A stretch of 64,000 nt of DNA from Lactiplantibacillus xiangfangensis (GTDB lineage Bacteria; Bacillota; Bacilli; Lactobacillales; Lactobacillaceae): the NCBI RefSeq assembly GCF_001438845.1, contig NZ_JQCL01000074.1, positions 104,327 to 168,326 of the forward strand, read 5' to 3'. The notes under the pieces are model-generated. The model saw only the letters and a program-made list of their open reading frames with translations, searched no databases and was not told where the DNA came from. Position 1 is the stretch's first letter. Every line of letters starts with the position of its first letter. This document shows positions 40,582 through 49,725 of this stretch, in pieces. The translations under genes were made by a program, and so were the position numbers.

Positions 40582-41529
40582 TTACTTGTGAGAATCGTGC
40601 GCAGAATTTTCTTTAATCAACGAGTTTAAGTTGTCATCAAAGACCTTGGTGGCATCGTAGCCCATACTTTCGGACCGGAAGTTCATCGCGGCCGCTTCAA
40701 TAATGATGGCTAAGTTACGCCCAGTCTTAACCGGAATTGAAATTTCCGGAACTTCAACGTCAAAGAATTTCCGGGACTGTTCTCCATTCCCTAGTCTATC
40801 AAATTGCTTATCAGGCGTCCAACTCTCTAAGTGAACAATTAGATCAATATCCGTATCCTGACGAACAGCGCCAGCACCGAACAAATTCATCACATCAATG
40901 ATCCCAATACCACGAATTTCGAGCAAGTGATTCAAGATCTTAGGTGCTTCACCGACCAACGTTTGTTCATCCTGTTGGTAAACGTCGACCCGATCATCAG
41001 CAATCAGTCGGTGACCACGTTTAACCAATTCTAGCGCCGTTTCACTCTTACCAACGCCAGAATCACCGGTAATCAAAACCCCTAAGCCATAAATATCAAC
41101 GAGTACGCCGTGAACGGACTGGCGTTCCGCAAGTTTGCCTTCTAAGTAGTTCGTCATATTACTTAAGATCCGTGAAGATGTCATCTTGGTTCCTAAAATG
41201 GGCACACCATTTTCCTGACCAGCTTGAACCAGTTCATCTGGAACTGGTAGCCCCGTTGAAATAACAAACGCTGGGGTCGTTAACTGACACATTTTACGAA
41301 AGATCATTAAACGTTCATCATGACTCATATTTTTAGAATAGGCGGTTTCAGTTTTTCCTAATAACTGAACCCGTTCACGCGGATAGTAGTTGAAGTAGCC
41401 GGTTAAAGCCAGTCCCGGTCGTGAAATATCACTAGTCGTAACAGCCTTATCAGCCAACAAATCAGCACCATGGTAGACGTCTAAACGTGTATTTTTCACC
41501 AAATCGGCAACGGTTACACTTTCTGCCAA
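40582..41529 (-). CDS. hprK: HPr kinase/phosphorylase
   Basis: This enzyme phosphorylates HPr on Ser46 in response to fructose 1,6-bisphosphate, which activates CcpA-dependent catabolite control, and dephosphorylates it when phosphate is high. It is 315 aa with Walker A GDSGVGKS (155-162), HRLIADDRV (173-181) and the family signature EIRGIGIIDV (204-213). The start is TTG, 6 nt after AGGAGGG. Upstream lie a large hairpin/terminator and a palindromic cre-like site, which suggest feedback control. Confidence 0.98.
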   Translation of the reverse strand: MAESVTVADLVKNTRLDVYHGADLLADKAVTTSDISRPGLALTGYFNYYPRERVQLLGKTETAYSKNMSHDERLMIFRKMCQLTTPAFVISTGLPVPDELVQAGQENGVPILGTKMTSSRILSNMTNYLEGKLAERQSVHGVLVDIYGLGVLITGDSGVGKSETALELVKRGHRLIADDRVDVYQQDEQTLVGEAPKILNHLLEIRGIGIIDVMNLFGAGAVRQDTDIDLIVHLESWTPDKQFDRLGNGEQSRKFFDVEVPEISIPVKTGRNLAIIIEAAAMNFRSESMGYDATKVFDDNLNSLIKENSAHDSHK

Positions 41530-41550
41530 GTAAATCCCTCCTAAGTCGTT

Positions 41551-41628
41551 CAGTCATTAAAAAAGTGTGGTCGGCATTGTCCGGTAATGCTATTGCATTA
41601 CTTTTTCAAGCCTCCACACTTTTGACTG
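41551..41628 (-). terminator. Branched hairpin with T run in the leader of hprK
   Basis: AAAAGTGTGG and CCACACTTTT form the outer stem, extended by CAGTC/GACTG across a small bulge. Inside is a second perfect hairpin, GTAATGC-AATA-GCATTAC (41584-41601). Six T follow the outer stem on the minus strand. It lies between the YvlD-like gene and hprK and can act as a terminator or attenuator. Confidence 0.65.
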
Positions 41629-41663
41629 AAAACGGATTATTCCTATCTTCTAATCTTAGCACT

Positions 41664-41677
41664 TTAAAGCGCTTTAA
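41664..41677. promoter_or_regulatory. Candidate cre (CcpA) site upstream of hprK
   Basis: TTAAAGCGCTTTAA is a perfect 14-bp palindrome that fits the cre consensus TGWAARCGYTWNCW at 12 positions. It overlaps the YvlD-like stop codon and lies about 135 bp before hprK; a TAAGAT (-10-like) follows. Confidence 0.5.
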
Positions 41678-42039
41678 TCACCATTGACTCCACTCTTCGC
41701 AAAAAAATTAGATACAATCACATTTGCCAGTGACATTAAGATTGAGACTAACACGGCCATTCCAAAACTGGAAAACCCAAAGTTAGCCTTCCCGACAACG
41801 TATGACGTCATCTGAAGCATGAATCCGTTGATCACAATGCTAAACAAGCCTAACGTAATCAGCGTGATTGGCAGTGACAATAGCACCAAAAAAGGTTTAA
41901 TCGCTGCGTTCAAAATCGCTAATACAAAGCTTGCTAGCAATGCGATCCAGACGTTTGCCACGTGGAAGCTCGATTGAAAGAACCCCGCGATGGCAATGAA
42001 TAAGATTGTATTTATTAAAATTCGTTTCCAAAAGCCCAC
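41674..42039 (-). CDS. YvlD-like / phage-holin-family membrane protein
   Basis: This is a 121-aa integral membrane protein with about four helices and the family segment LLASFVLAILNAAIKPFLVLLSLPITLITLGLFSIVINGFML-like region at about 33-75 (quoted here only as a description of position; key residues are the NAAIKP loop). It matches YvlD (DUF360, annotated as phage holin family) of Bacillus. The start is GTG, 10 nt after GGAG. It follows the PspC-like gene by 15 nt, as yvlC-yvlD do next to hprK in Bacillus, so a role in envelope-stress response is likely. Confidence 0.82.
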   Translation of the reverse strand: MGFWKRILINTILFIAIAGFFQSSFHVANVWIALLASFVLAILNAAIKPFLVLLSLPITLITLGLFSIVINGFMLQMTSYVVGKANFGFSSFGMAVLVSILMSLANVIVSNFFAKSGVNGD

Positions 42040-42054
42040 TGGTCTATCACTCCA

Positions 42055-42378
42055 TTAATCGCGGTGACGCGGTTCGTCTTCTTCGTGCACATTATGAATC
42101 TCTTTACGCCCCTTGGGTTGCGAGTGAGTCGAATCCCCGTCCTGAGTTGCGCGCCGCATTTGTTCAAAGAACCCGGCATTTTCAGGCTTGCTTGGCATAA
42201 TGGTCATCAAAACAAGATAGAGTAGTATCCCAAAACCGTGTGAGGCAATGGTCAATAAGACAAAAAGCACCCGTAAAACGTTAGCGTTCCAGTTTAAATA
42301 CTCCGCAATCCCACCAAGTACTCCGGCGATCACGCGGTTATTCGATTTAGTTAATTTTCTTTTAGTATTAGTTTTCAT
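42055..42378 (-). CDS. PspC-domain protein (YvlC-like)
   Basis: This 107-aa protein has an N-terminal PspC domain: SNNRVIAGVLGGIAEYLNWN followed by one hydrophobic hairpin (VLRVLFVLLTIASHGFGILL), then a charged, disordered tail. PspC proteins sense membrane stress in phage-shock systems. The ATG at 42378 has GAGGTG 7 nt upstream, which is better than the start five codons earlier. It is paired with the YvlD-like gene; no YvlB or PspA homologue is seen. Confidence 0.87.
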   Translation of the reverse strand: MKTNTKRKLTKSNNRVIAGVLGGIAEYLNWNANVLRVLFVLLTIASHGFGILLYLVLMTIMPSKPENAGFFEQMRRATQDGDSTHSQPKGRKEIHNVHEEDEPRHRD

Positions 42379-42406
42379 AATTAGACACCTCAATAAGTTT
42401 AGTCTA

Positions 42407-42412
42407 ATTATA
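42407..42412 (-). promoter_or_regulatory. -10 box of the pspC-yvlD unit
   Basis: A perfect TATAAT lies about 30 bp upstream of the PspC ATG, right after the phoU terminator. No good -35 is visible, which may indicate an activator. Confidence 0.45.
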
Positions 42413-42424
42413 TCTTACTAATTG

Positions 42425-42460
42425 TAAAAGCCGGTTGCAAACTAGACGAACCGGCTTTAA
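42425..42460 (-). terminator. Terminator after phoU
   Basis: AAAGCCGGTT and AACCGGCTTT form a perfect 10-bp stem with a 12-nt loop, followed by a short T run. It ends the pst-phoU operon. Confidence 0.85.
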
Positions 42461-42477
42461 AGATTATTTACGATTAA

Positions 42478-43152
42478 CTAAACTAGATTGGAGCTTTCCG
42501 GATTTAATTCAATAATTTCACCGGTATTTAGATAGACGATCCATTCACCAATGTTTGTGACCAGTGCCCCGATACGCATCAAGTAGCTGGCCACGTTCAA
42601 ATAGTCGGTGGACCCAATCACCGTTTCCGGATGACGTTCCATCTTTGAAATTCCCTTGGCGTTGATTTTATCAAACATCTCGCCAACCTTAGCGTCACGT
42701 GCGGCGACTTTCCGCGCGGCGATGTCATCACTTTTAACGTAGGCGGACAGTATCTCTTCAACCATTGACCGAACCCGGTTCCCCATTTCAGAGAGTGCGG
42801 CTTCGATCTCAGGTACCCGAACGTGTCCTTTGACCCGAATCGTTGCGTGCGCAATGTTGCGGGCATAGTCTGCCATCCGTTCCAATTCTGATACAGCCTT
42901 CAAAATCGTGACAATTTCCCGTAAATCAGAAGTCACGGGTTGATACAGGGCAATCATTTCAAATGATTTTTGTTCCAACTCAACTTCACGTTGGTTGATT
43001 TTTGCATCATTGTCGATAATTTCTTGGGCCAAATCTCGATCATGATCGATAAAAGCTTTAACGGCCTTTTCAATCGTTTCGCTAACCATCATACCCATTT
43101 CGGTAAAATTAGCGTCAATATCATTTAACTCGTCATCAAATAGTCGTCGCAT
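42478..43152 (-). CDS. phoU: Phosphate-signalling protein PhoU
   Basis: PhoU is a peripheral protein that couples Pst transporter status to PhoR and represses the Pho response at high phosphate. It is 224 aa, all helical, with the two repeated metal-binding motifs of the family (EMGMMVSETIEKAVKAF and ELERMADYARNIAH). The start is ATG behind AGGAGG. It is last in the pstS-C-A-B-B-phoU operon, 11 nt after the second pstB. Confidence 0.97.
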   Translation of the reverse strand: MRRLFDDELNDIDANFTEMGMMVSETIEKAVKAFIDHDRDLAQEIIDNDAKINQREVELEQKSFEMIALYQPVTSDLREIVTILKAVSELERMADYARNIAHATIRVKGHVRVPEIEAALSEMGNRVRSMVEEILSAYVKSDDIAARKVAARDAKVGEMFDKINAKGISKMERHPETVIGSTDYLNVASYLMRIGALVTNIGEWIVYLNTGEIIELNPESSNLV

Positions 43153-43163
43153 GGTTTATCCTC

Positions 43164-43919
43164 CTAACCAAATCGTCCTGAAATATAGTCATTGGTTTCT
43201 TGTTTAACCGGATTCATGAAAATCTGTTTCGTATCGTTAACTTCAATCAGTTCACCATTCAAGAAGAACGCCGTCCGATCAGAAATTCGTGAAGCCTGCT
43301 GCATATTATGCGTAACAGTTATGATAGTGTAATCGTGACGCAAATTCAATAGCGTCATTTCAATCATGTGACTTGATACCGGGTCAAGCGCGCTGGTGGC
43401 TTCATCTAACAAGATAATGTCTGGTTCCACGGCTAACACCCGGGCGATGCACACCCGTTGCTGCTGACCACCAGAGAGTGCTAAGGCGTTGAGGTGTAAC
43501 CGATCCTTAACTTCATCCCAAATGGCCGCTTGTTTTAAACTCTTTTCAACTGCCGCATCTAAGCGTTCCTTATCGCGAACCCCTGCTAACCGCAAGCCAT
43601 ACACGACATTTTCGTAAATTGAGAACGGAAACGGGTTAGGTTGTTGAAACACCATGCCGATTTCCTTCCGCAATTGAACAGTATCGGTCGTGGGCGCATA
43701 AATATTGGTGTTGTTAAATTCGACGTTTCCCGTTACCGTAACACCCGGAATCAAATCATTCATCCGGTTCAAGCAACGTAAAAACGTTGATTTTCCACAA
43801 CCTGAGGGCCCAATTAAGGCCGTAATACCTTTTTCTTGGAAATCAATATCAATGCCGTTGAGGGCCTCTTTCTTACCATAGAACAAGTGTAAGTTTTCTG
43901 TTTTCAAAATCGTACTCAT
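43164..43919 (-). CDS. pstB: Phosphate ABC transporter ATPase PstB (second copy)
   Basis: This is a 251-aa ABC ATPase that powers phosphate import through PstCA. It has Walker [10 protein letters not shown], the PstB-typical [12 protein letters not shown], the signature LSGGQQQR, Walker B ILLDEAT and the H-loop TVTHNM. The start is ATG behind AAGGAGGG. It is the downstream member of a tandem pstB pair. Confidence 0.97.
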   Translation of the reverse strand: MSTILKTENLHLFYGKKEALNGIDIDFQEKGITALIGPSGCGKSTFLRCLNRMNDLIPGVTVTGNVEFNNTNIYAPTTDTVQLRKEIGMVFQQPNPFPFSIYENVVYGLRLAGVRDKERLDAAVEKSLKQAAIWDEVKDRLHLNALALSGGQQQRVCIARVLAVEPDIILLDEATSALDPVSSHMIEMTLLNLRHDYTIITVTHNMQQASRISDRTAFFLNGELIEVNDTKQIFMNPVKQETNDYISGRFG

Positions 43920-43930
43920 GGCGGCCCTCC

Positions 43931-44740
43931 TTATCCAAAGTTCCCGGAAATATAGTCGTTGGTTAAATCAACCTGCGGATTGGTAAAGATGTCACCAGTC
44001 TCGGCGTATTCGAGTACCTTACCAAGGTTGAAAAACGCAGTATAGTCACTAATCCGTGACGCTTGTTGCATATTATGCGTCACGATGATAATCGTGTAGT
44101 TTTGTTTTAATTCTAATAAGGTATCTTCAACTTGGCTCGTTGAGATTGGGTCTAACGCACTGGCCGGTTCATCTAACAATAAGATGTCCGGTTTGATTGC
44201 AATGGCTCGCGCAATGCATAACCGTTGTTGTTGACCACCTGATAACGCCAGGGCACTCTTGTTCAAATCATCTTTGACCTGGTCCCACATGGCGGCCTGG
44301 CGCAAGGACCGTTCGACGATTTCATCTAGATCCTGCTTCTTGTTCATGCCACGCTGCCGTAGCGCAAACGCGATATTTTCATAAATCGATTTAGCAAACG
44401 GATTGGGCCGCTGAAACACCATGCCGATGTGGCGGCGCATCTCGTAAACATCGATATCATTACTATTAATATCCAACCCACGATACATAATCTTGCCCTT
44501 AACCGTGGCGATCCGGTCATTCATCCGGTTAAGCGACCGTAAGTAAGTCGATTTTCCGGAACCAGATGGACCAATCAAGGCACTGATTTTATAACGTTCA
44601 AACTGTAAATCGCCTTCAGAAATTGCTTCGGACTTCCCGTAAAATACCCGTAAGTCTTCCGTCGAAAGCGCAATTTCATGGTCTTTAGGATCGAACTTCA
44701 TAATATTTCGTTGATCCGTAGTCATTGAGTTATCTGCCAT
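43931..44740 (-). CDS. pstB: Phosphate ABC transporter ATPase PstB (first copy)
   Basis: This is a 269-aa ABC ATPase with Walker [23 protein letters not shown], the signature LSGGQQQR and Walker [13 protein letters not shown]. It carries about 20 extra N-terminal residues compared with its neighbour. The ATG at 44740 is 8 nt after AGGAGG; a TTG one codon upstream is possible. It is about half identical to the second copy by eye, so the pair is an old duplication, as in Bacillus pstBA/pstBB. Confidence 0.97.
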   Translation of the reverse strand: MADNSMTTDQRNIMKFDPKDHEIALSTEDLRVFYGKSEAISEGDLQFERYKISALIGPSGSGKSTYLRSLNRMNDRIATVKGKIMYRGLDINSNDIDVYEMRRHIGMVFQRPNPFAKSIYENIAFALRQRGMNKKQDLDEIVERSLRQAAMWDQVKDDLNKSALALSGGQQQRLCIARAIAIKPDILLLDEPASALDPISTSQVEDTLLELKQNYTIIIVTHNMQQASRISDYTAFFNLGKVLEYAETGDIFTNPQVDLTNDYISGNFG

Positions 44741-44754
44741 CAAAAAGGCCTCCT

Positions 44755-45639
44755 TTATTCAGCGGTTAAATGTTTGTAGAGTCGTTTGCCGAGCCAACGT
44801 GCTAAGAAATTAAATAGCAGTACCGCAATGATCAGCACGGCGGATGCACCAGCTGAAACGGCCTTAGCATCTGGCATAATTCCTTCAGAGTTAATCTTCC
44901 AAATGTGCACCGCCAACGTTTCAGCTGGACGGAGTGGACTTAATGGACTACTAATATCGAAAGGATTCCAGTCACTAAAGTCTAGCGCAGGGGCACTTTG
45001 ACCCGCAGTGTAGATTAACGCCGCGGCTTCCCCAAAGATTCGACCGGCACTTAATACGACCCCGGTAATAATACTAGGTAGCGCAGCCGGCACAACGATC
45101 TTAGTTACGGTTTCCCACCGCGATAGCCCTAAGGCGTAGCCCGCTTCACGCTGATCATCCGAAATGTTGGCCAACGCTTCTTCAATACTCCGTGTCAAAA
45201 TTGGGAGGTTAAAGACCGTCAGTGCGAACGCGCCGGACAAAATGGAAAAGCCCAGTTTGAATTGCACAACGAAGAACAAGTACCCAAATAACCCAACGAC
45301 AACGGAAGGCAATGAACTCAAGATTTCAATCGTTGTCCGAATCAAGCCCGTCAGTGTATTTTGGGGCGCATATTCATTTAAGTAGATCCCCGCACCTAGC
45401 GAAATCGGTAAAGAAATCAATAAGGCTAAGAATAGGAGGTAAAAGGAGTTGAACAATTGAATGCCAATCCCACCGCCCGCTTCAAAGGCCAAAGCTGGTG
45501 ACGTTAGGAAGTGCCACGAAATGTGTGGCACCCCTTCGACTAAAATGAAACCTAATAGCGCCACTAGGATAATAACGACCAGGCCAGCGACACCGTATAA
45601 GATGCCCGTCGCAATTTTATCAACTCGTTTAGCGTTCAT
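44755..45639 (-). CDS. pstA: Phosphate ABC transporter permease PstA
   Basis: This is an integral membrane subunit of 294 aa with six hydrophobic helices and the EAA loop that contacts PstB ([23 protein letters not shown]...[12 protein letters not shown]). Its start overlaps the pstC stop by 11 nt, so translation is coupled. The start is ATG behind AAGGGG. Confidence 0.97.
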   Translation of the reverse strand: MNAKRVDKIATGILYGVAGLVVIILVALLGFILVEGVPHISWHFLTSPALAFEAGGGIGIQLFNSFYLLFLALLISLPISLGAGIYLNEYAPQNTLTGLIRTTIEILSSLPSVVVGLFGYLFFVVQFKLGFSILSGAFALTVFNLPILTRSIEEALANISDDQREAGYALGLSRWETVTKIVVPAALPSIITGVVLSAGRIFGEAAALIYTAGQSAPALDFSDWNPFDISSPLSPLRPAETLAVHIWKINSEGIMPDAKAVSAGASAVLIIAVLLFNFLARWLGKRLYKHLTAE

Positions 45640-46558
45640 GGTTTAATTTCCCCTTTCGTCCAATGTAGCGGATCACTAAGTTGAAGACTAATGACATTAA
45701 CAACAGGATCATTGCCAGTGACCACAGGGCGTTATTTTGTAATGACCCCATGACCGTGTTTCCGATTCCCATAGTTAAGATACTAGTCAACGTGGACGCC
45801 GGAGAAACTAAGTTTTGTGGTAAGAGCGTTGCGTTCCCGATAACCATTTGAACGGCCAAGGCTTCCCCAAAAGCCCGGGCCATCCCAAAGACAATGGCGG
45901 TTAGCATTCCTGGAATGGCGGCTCGCAAGACGACTTTATAAATCGTTTGCCAGCGGGTCGCACCCAGTGCTAACGAAGCTTCCCGATAGTACCGGGGTAC
46001 CGCGTTCAACGCATCAGCGCTCATTGAAGTAACGGTCGGTAAAATCATAACGAACAAGACGAACGTCCCAGATAAAATCCCGTAACCACTACCGCCAAAC
46101 GTATGGCGCACGAACGGTACGACAACTTGCAGGCCAATGAACCCGTAAACAACGGATGGAATCCCAACTAACAATTCCGTTACTGGCCGTAAAATTTTAG
46201 CCCCCCGCCGAGGTGAAATCTCGGTCATGAAGACCGCCGTCCCAATTGCGAACGGCGTTGCAATCAAGGCTGACAGAATCGTAATTAGAAACGATCCTAA
46301 AATCATTGGCAGTGCCCCGACCGCTGGCTGACCATTCGTACCGTTAGTCCCTGGATTCCACTGGGTCCCACTTAAGAATTGCCATAAGTTGATGTGGTTT
46401 TGGAAGAAGGTTGCCAACCCCCGTGATGCTACAAAGTAAAAGATTAAAAAGACAATCCCAACGATCAACGCCAAGCAAAACAAACTGATGATTTTGCCCC
46501 GCCGTTCAATCTTAGTCGCAATTGACTTTTTTAATAAACTTTCTCGAATTTTATCCAT
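45629..46558 (-). CDS. pstC: Phosphate ABC transporter permease PstC
   Basis: This is the partner permease of 309 aa with six helices and the EAA loop (ADALNAVPRYYREASLALGATRW). It carries an N-terminal extension of about 25 polar residues before the first helix. It follows pstS by 10 nt. The start is ATG, shortly after GGGGGAG. Confidence 0.97.
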   Translation of the reverse strand: MDKIRESLLKKSIATKIERRGKIISLFCLALIVGIVFLIFYFVASRGLATFFQNHINLWQFLSGTQWNPGTNGTNGQPAVGALPMILGSFLITILSALIATPFAIGTAVFMTEISPRRGAKILRPVTELLVGIPSVVYGFIGLQVVVPFVRHTFGGSGYGILSGTFVLFVMILPTVTSMSADALNAVPRYYREASLALGATRWQTIYKVVLRAAIPGMLTAIVFGMARAFGEALAVQMVIGNATLLPQNLVSPASTLTSILTMGIGNTVMGSLQNNALWSLAMILLLMSLVFNLVIRYIGRKGKLNHER

Positions 46559-46568
46559 GCGCTCCCCC

Positions 46569-47444
46569 TCATTTCACTGACGAAATTTTACCGGCCGCAC
46601 TCCGCTGTACTTGCATATCATGGACCGAAATATAACCTAACTGTTTGACTAATTTCTTTTGAACAGCGGTTGATAAAATGTAATTGATAAATTTTTTTGT
46701 TAACTGATTTGGATGGTTGCTCGTATATAAATGTTCATAGGACCAAATCTGCCACCGATTCGTTCGCACGTTGGCTTCCGTCGGTTGCACACCGTCAACG
46801 TTTACGACTTGAACACTCTTGTCGAAGTACGAAAATGCGACGTAACTAATGGCGCCGGGCGTACTAGCAACGATTGAACGGGCCAGTCCAGATGAATCCT
46901 GTTCCTGTGAATCCGCACTCTTTTGGCCCTTTAACGCGTAAGTTTCAAACGTCTTACGCGTCCCCGAACCTTGTGCGCGGTTAATTAACGTAACGGGGAT
47001 ATTTTTGCCCCCAACCTCACGCCAATTTTTAACTTTTCCCGTGAAGATCTGAATGAGTTGTTGTTGTGTCAAATTAGTCACGCCAACTGATTGGTTGACG
47101 ATCGGTGCAATCCCAACGACCGCAACTTGATGGTCTTTGAGCTTGCGCGCATCGATTCCCGGTTGCTCTTCAGCAAAAATATCCGAGTTACCGATTGCGA
47201 CGGCATCCGATTGAATTTGACTAAGGCCGGTACCAGACCCGCCGCCTTGCACGTTAATAAAAATACCTGTCCGCGTGGAACTATATTGCTCACCCGCAGC
47301 TTCTACTAATGGTTGTAAAGCGGTGGAACCAACTGCGGTGATTGACTCGCCAGCGTCCGTTCGTACTCGGTGGGTGTAACCGAGGCCGATTAAGACGCCA
47401 ATCAAGATCAGTCCTAGTAATTGGATGACCCGACTTTTTTTCAT
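46569..47444 (-). CDS. pstS: Phosphate-binding protein PstS without lipobox
   Basis: This binding protein of the Pst importer is 291 aa from the ATG at 47444 (AGGAGG 9 nt upstream). Phosphate-site motifs are visible: VGSTALQPLVE, QGGGSGTGLSQI and INRAQGSGTRKTFE. The N-terminus is a single hydrophobic helix (about 7-26) with no Cys after it, so it is not a lipoprotein; the helix is either an uncleaved anchor or a weak signal peptide. The lipid-anchored paralogue is at about 58.3-59.2 kb. PhoP-type repeats precede the gene. Confidence 0.95.
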   Translation of the reverse strand: MKKSRVIQLLGLILIGVLIGLGYTHRVRTDAGESITAVGSTALQPLVEAAGEQYSSTRTGIFINVQGGGSGTGLSQIQSDAVAIGNSDIFAEEQPGIDARKLKDHQVAVVGIAPIVNQSVGVTNLTQQQLIQIFTGKVKNWREVGGKNIPVTLINRAQGSGTRKTFETYALKGQKSADSQEQDSSGLARSIVASTPGAISYVAFSYFDKSVQVVNVDGVQPTEANVRTNRWQIWSYEHLYTSNHPNQLTKKFINYILSTAVQKKLVKQLGYISVHDMQVQRSAAGKISSVK

Positions 47445-47477
47445 AACAAAATACCTCCTACCCATTGCTCAAAATCT

Positions 47478-47531
47478 ATAATACAAAGTTTGTGTAAATG
47501 CTTGATATGCGTTTTGTAAAGATTATGTAAA
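47478..47531 (-). promoter_or_regulatory. PhoP (Pho) box and promoter of the pst operon
   Basis: Minus-strand TTTACA-type hexamers recur exactly every 11 bp: TTTACA (47526-47531), TTTACA (47515-47520), a degenerate CATATC (47504-47509), TTTACA (47493-47498), TTTGTA (47482-47487). This is the layout of PhoP direct repeats (TTAACA-N5). TATTAT at 47478-47483 serves as -10. Confidence 0.85.
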
Positions 47532-47569
47532 TGTCAAAATATTTTGATTTAGTCCCTGCTGAAGACACA

Positions 47570-47616
47570 AAAATAGCCATTACGACAGAAAGTTTTCGTC
47601 GTAATGGCTATTTTGA
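47570..47616 (-). terminator. Terminator overlapping the end of phoR
   Basis: AAAATAGCCATTACGAC and its complement form a 17-bp stem around a 10-nt loop, followed by TTTTTG. The phoR stop codon TAG lies inside the upstream arm. Confidence 0.9.
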
Positions 47617-49008
47617 AATAACTTCGTCTAAAGGTAGCGTGACCGTCATCGTCGTACCGACACCACGCTGACTAGCAACACTAATGTCACCGTGCATGGC
47701 TGTCACCAACTCTTTAACAATGGCCAACCCCAGGCCGGTACCACTGACCACCTGCTGTGAGCGGGAAGGACTCGCCCGATAAAAGCGCTCGAAGATTCGT
47801 TGTTGATCTTCCGCGCTAATTCCAATTCCCGTATCCACTATGGTTAGTGACCAGTGGTTCTCGGTCGCCGTCGTTTTCACCGTGACGTGTCCGCCTTCAC
47901 GGTTATACTTAATCGCGTTAGTCAACAGGTTTTTGATGATCTGGCTTAACTTACGCTGGTCGACCGTCGCTTGAAAGTCACCATTGACCTGATTATCGAC
48001 CGTTAAATGCTGCCGCGCAATGGCTTGCTGCGACACGGCCAATTCCGTCTCAATCAACGGTCGAATAGCAATTTTCTTAAAAACCAACTTGGTCGTGCTC
48101 TGAGCCCTAATGCGGGATAAAGACAACACGTCTTGGATGAGGTCGATCAATCGCTGACTTTCATCCGCAATGATTTTCAAGAATTGATCCAAGGTCTCAG
48201 GATCGTCCTTTGCACCACTCAATAACGTCTCAGTAAATCCGGCAATGGCGGTAATTGGCGTCTTCAATTCGTGGCTAGCGTTACTAACAAAGTCATCCTG
48301 CATTTGTTCAATCATGTAAACTTCCGTAATATCGTACAGCATTAAAACAATTTGAAAGTGCGCCCGACTATTTTGAATATACACGGTCGTCGCTTCAACC
48401 ACCTGCGTATTTGGGGCCGGCGTAAGGGTGATTGAAGCCCGCTGATTTTTGTGGGTCGTAATCGTATCTTCAATCAGCTTGGTCAAGGCGTACAACTGAA
48501 TATCCTTCGTATAAGTATGCGCAATGGTATTAATCGATTCTTGCAACAACTCGCTCATCGCCGGATTAGAAAGCTGGACTTGCCGATGATGATCGATCAC
48601 CATGACCCCTACCGGTAAGTACCGCATGATCATCATCAGTTCTTTTTCCTGTAATTCCGCTCGCCGAGTTTGACTACGCTGATAGCTTTCCAACTGGTTG
48701 ACCGCCTGCGACAAGCTGTATAACGGATCTGTCTGTGGCAACAAAATATGTGGCGGAAACTGCTGACTACTCATCTGCCGTAGCTTCGCTTCCATCCGGT
48801 CAATCGTCTTTTGGCGTTCACGCTGCTGGAACCAAACGATACTTGTTTCCACTACCGCAACTAGCACTAAAACTAAAAGAAGCCCACCGACAACGCCGGT
48901 CGACCAATTAATTGGAGAAAAGTGCTGGACAACTACCAGCACCATCAAAACTAATAAAATGTTTTCTAACGTTAATAATCGGATGGACTGATGCCAACGA
49001 TTATGCAT
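47608..49008 (-). CDS. phoR: Phosphate-regulon sensor histidine kinase PhoR
   Basis: This is a membrane sensor kinase. The ATG at 49008 gives 466 aa and has GGGTG 6 nt before it; an ATG at 49014 is also possible. Two adjacent N-terminal helices leave almost no extracellular loop, so it probably senses through the Pst/PhoU complex. A PAS-like region (LPVGVMVIDHHRQVQLSN) is followed by the HisKA motif SHELKTPITAI and the ATPase boxes NLLTNAIKY, DTGIGIS and GTGLGLAIVKEL. It overlaps the phoP 3' end by a few bases and pairs with it. Confidence 0.95.
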   Translation of the reverse strand: MHNRWHQSIRLLTLENILLVLMVLVVVQHFSPINWSTGVVGGLLLVLVLVAVVETSIVWFQQRERQKTIDRMEAKLRQMSSQQFPPHILLPQTDPLYSLSQAVNQLESYQRSQTRRAELQEKELMMIMRYLPVGVMVIDHHRQVQLSNPAMSELLQESINTIAHTYTKDIQLYALTKLIEDTITTHKNQRASITLTPAPNTQVVEATTVYIQNSRAHFQIVLMLYDITEVYMIEQMQDDFVSNASHELKTPITAIAGFTETLLSGAKDDPETLDQFLKIIADESQRLIDLIQDVLSLSRIRAQSTTKLVFKKIAIRPLIETELAVSQQAIARQHLTVDNQVNGDFQATVDQRKLSQIIKNLLTNAIKYNREGGHVTVKTTATENHWSLTIVDTGIGISAEDQQRIFERFYRASPSRSQQVVSGTGLGLAIVKELVTAMHGDISVASQRGVGTTMTVTLPLDEVISK

Positions 49009-49720
49009 GTTCATCACCCACGAACTCGTACCCAAAACCACGGACCGTTCTGATCAACCGTGGATTTTTAGGATCAAGTTCAATCTTTTCACGTAAATGT
49101 GAAATATGAATATCCACGATCCGCGTCTCACTCGCGTAGTCGTAACCCCAAACGTGATTTAAAATCGCATCACGACTGAGGACCCGGCCTTCCCGTTCCA
49201 CAAAATAAACTAACAGTTCAAACTCTTTGGGGGTCAAACTGATATTTTCACCGTTGCGCGTGACCCGGTACTTATTTTGATCAATTTGCAAATTGCCCAC
49301 TGCCATAATCGCCCGGTTTGTTGGTGCCGCAACGGCCACTGGCGCTGGTTCAGTTGGAACTGCGCGTCGAATGACTGCTTTGATTCTCGCCAACACTTCC
49401 CGTGGTGAAAATGGTTTAGTGATATAGTCATCAGCCCCTAATTCCAAGCCAAAAACTTTATCAAACTCATCACTTTTAGCAGTAACAATAATAATTGGTG
49501 TTCGCACTTTTTCTTGCCGCAACCGTTTCGTGACTTCCATGCCGTCTAGTTTAGGCAACATTAAATCCAATAAGATGCACGTAAACGATTGTTCTAACCC
49601 CAATGACAACGCGGCCGCACCATCCGTCGCCGTCACAACTTCATAACCAGCTTGTTTGAGGTTATATGATAACAACGTTACAATTGCTGGCTCATCGTCT
49701 ACAACTAAAATCTTATCCAT
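49001..49720 (-). CDS. phoP: Phosphate-regulon response regulator PhoP
   Basis: This is an OmpR/PhoB-family regulator of 239 aa. The receiver domain has DDE at 8-10, phospho-acceptor Asp52 in LLDLMLPKLDG and Lys in the VTAKS loop. A winged-helix output domain follows (SLTPKEFELLVYF; ETRIVDIHISHLREK). It probably binds the TTTACA repeats before both pstS genes. The start is ATG, 10 nt after AGGAGG, and follows the PDZ-protein gene closely. Confidence 0.96.
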   Translation of the reverse strand: MDKILVVDDEPAIVTLLSYNLKQAGYEVVTATDGAAALSLGLEQSFTCILLDLMLPKLDGMEVTKRLRQEKVRTPIIIVTAKSDEFDKVFGLELGADDYITKPFSPREVLARIKAVIRRAVPTEPAPVAVAAPTNRAIMAVGNLQIDQNKYRVTRNGENISLTPKEFELLVYFVEREGRVLSRDAILNHVWGYDYASETRIVDIHISHLREKIELDPKNPRLIRTVRGFGYEFVGDEHA

Positions 49721-49725
49721 GGTCG

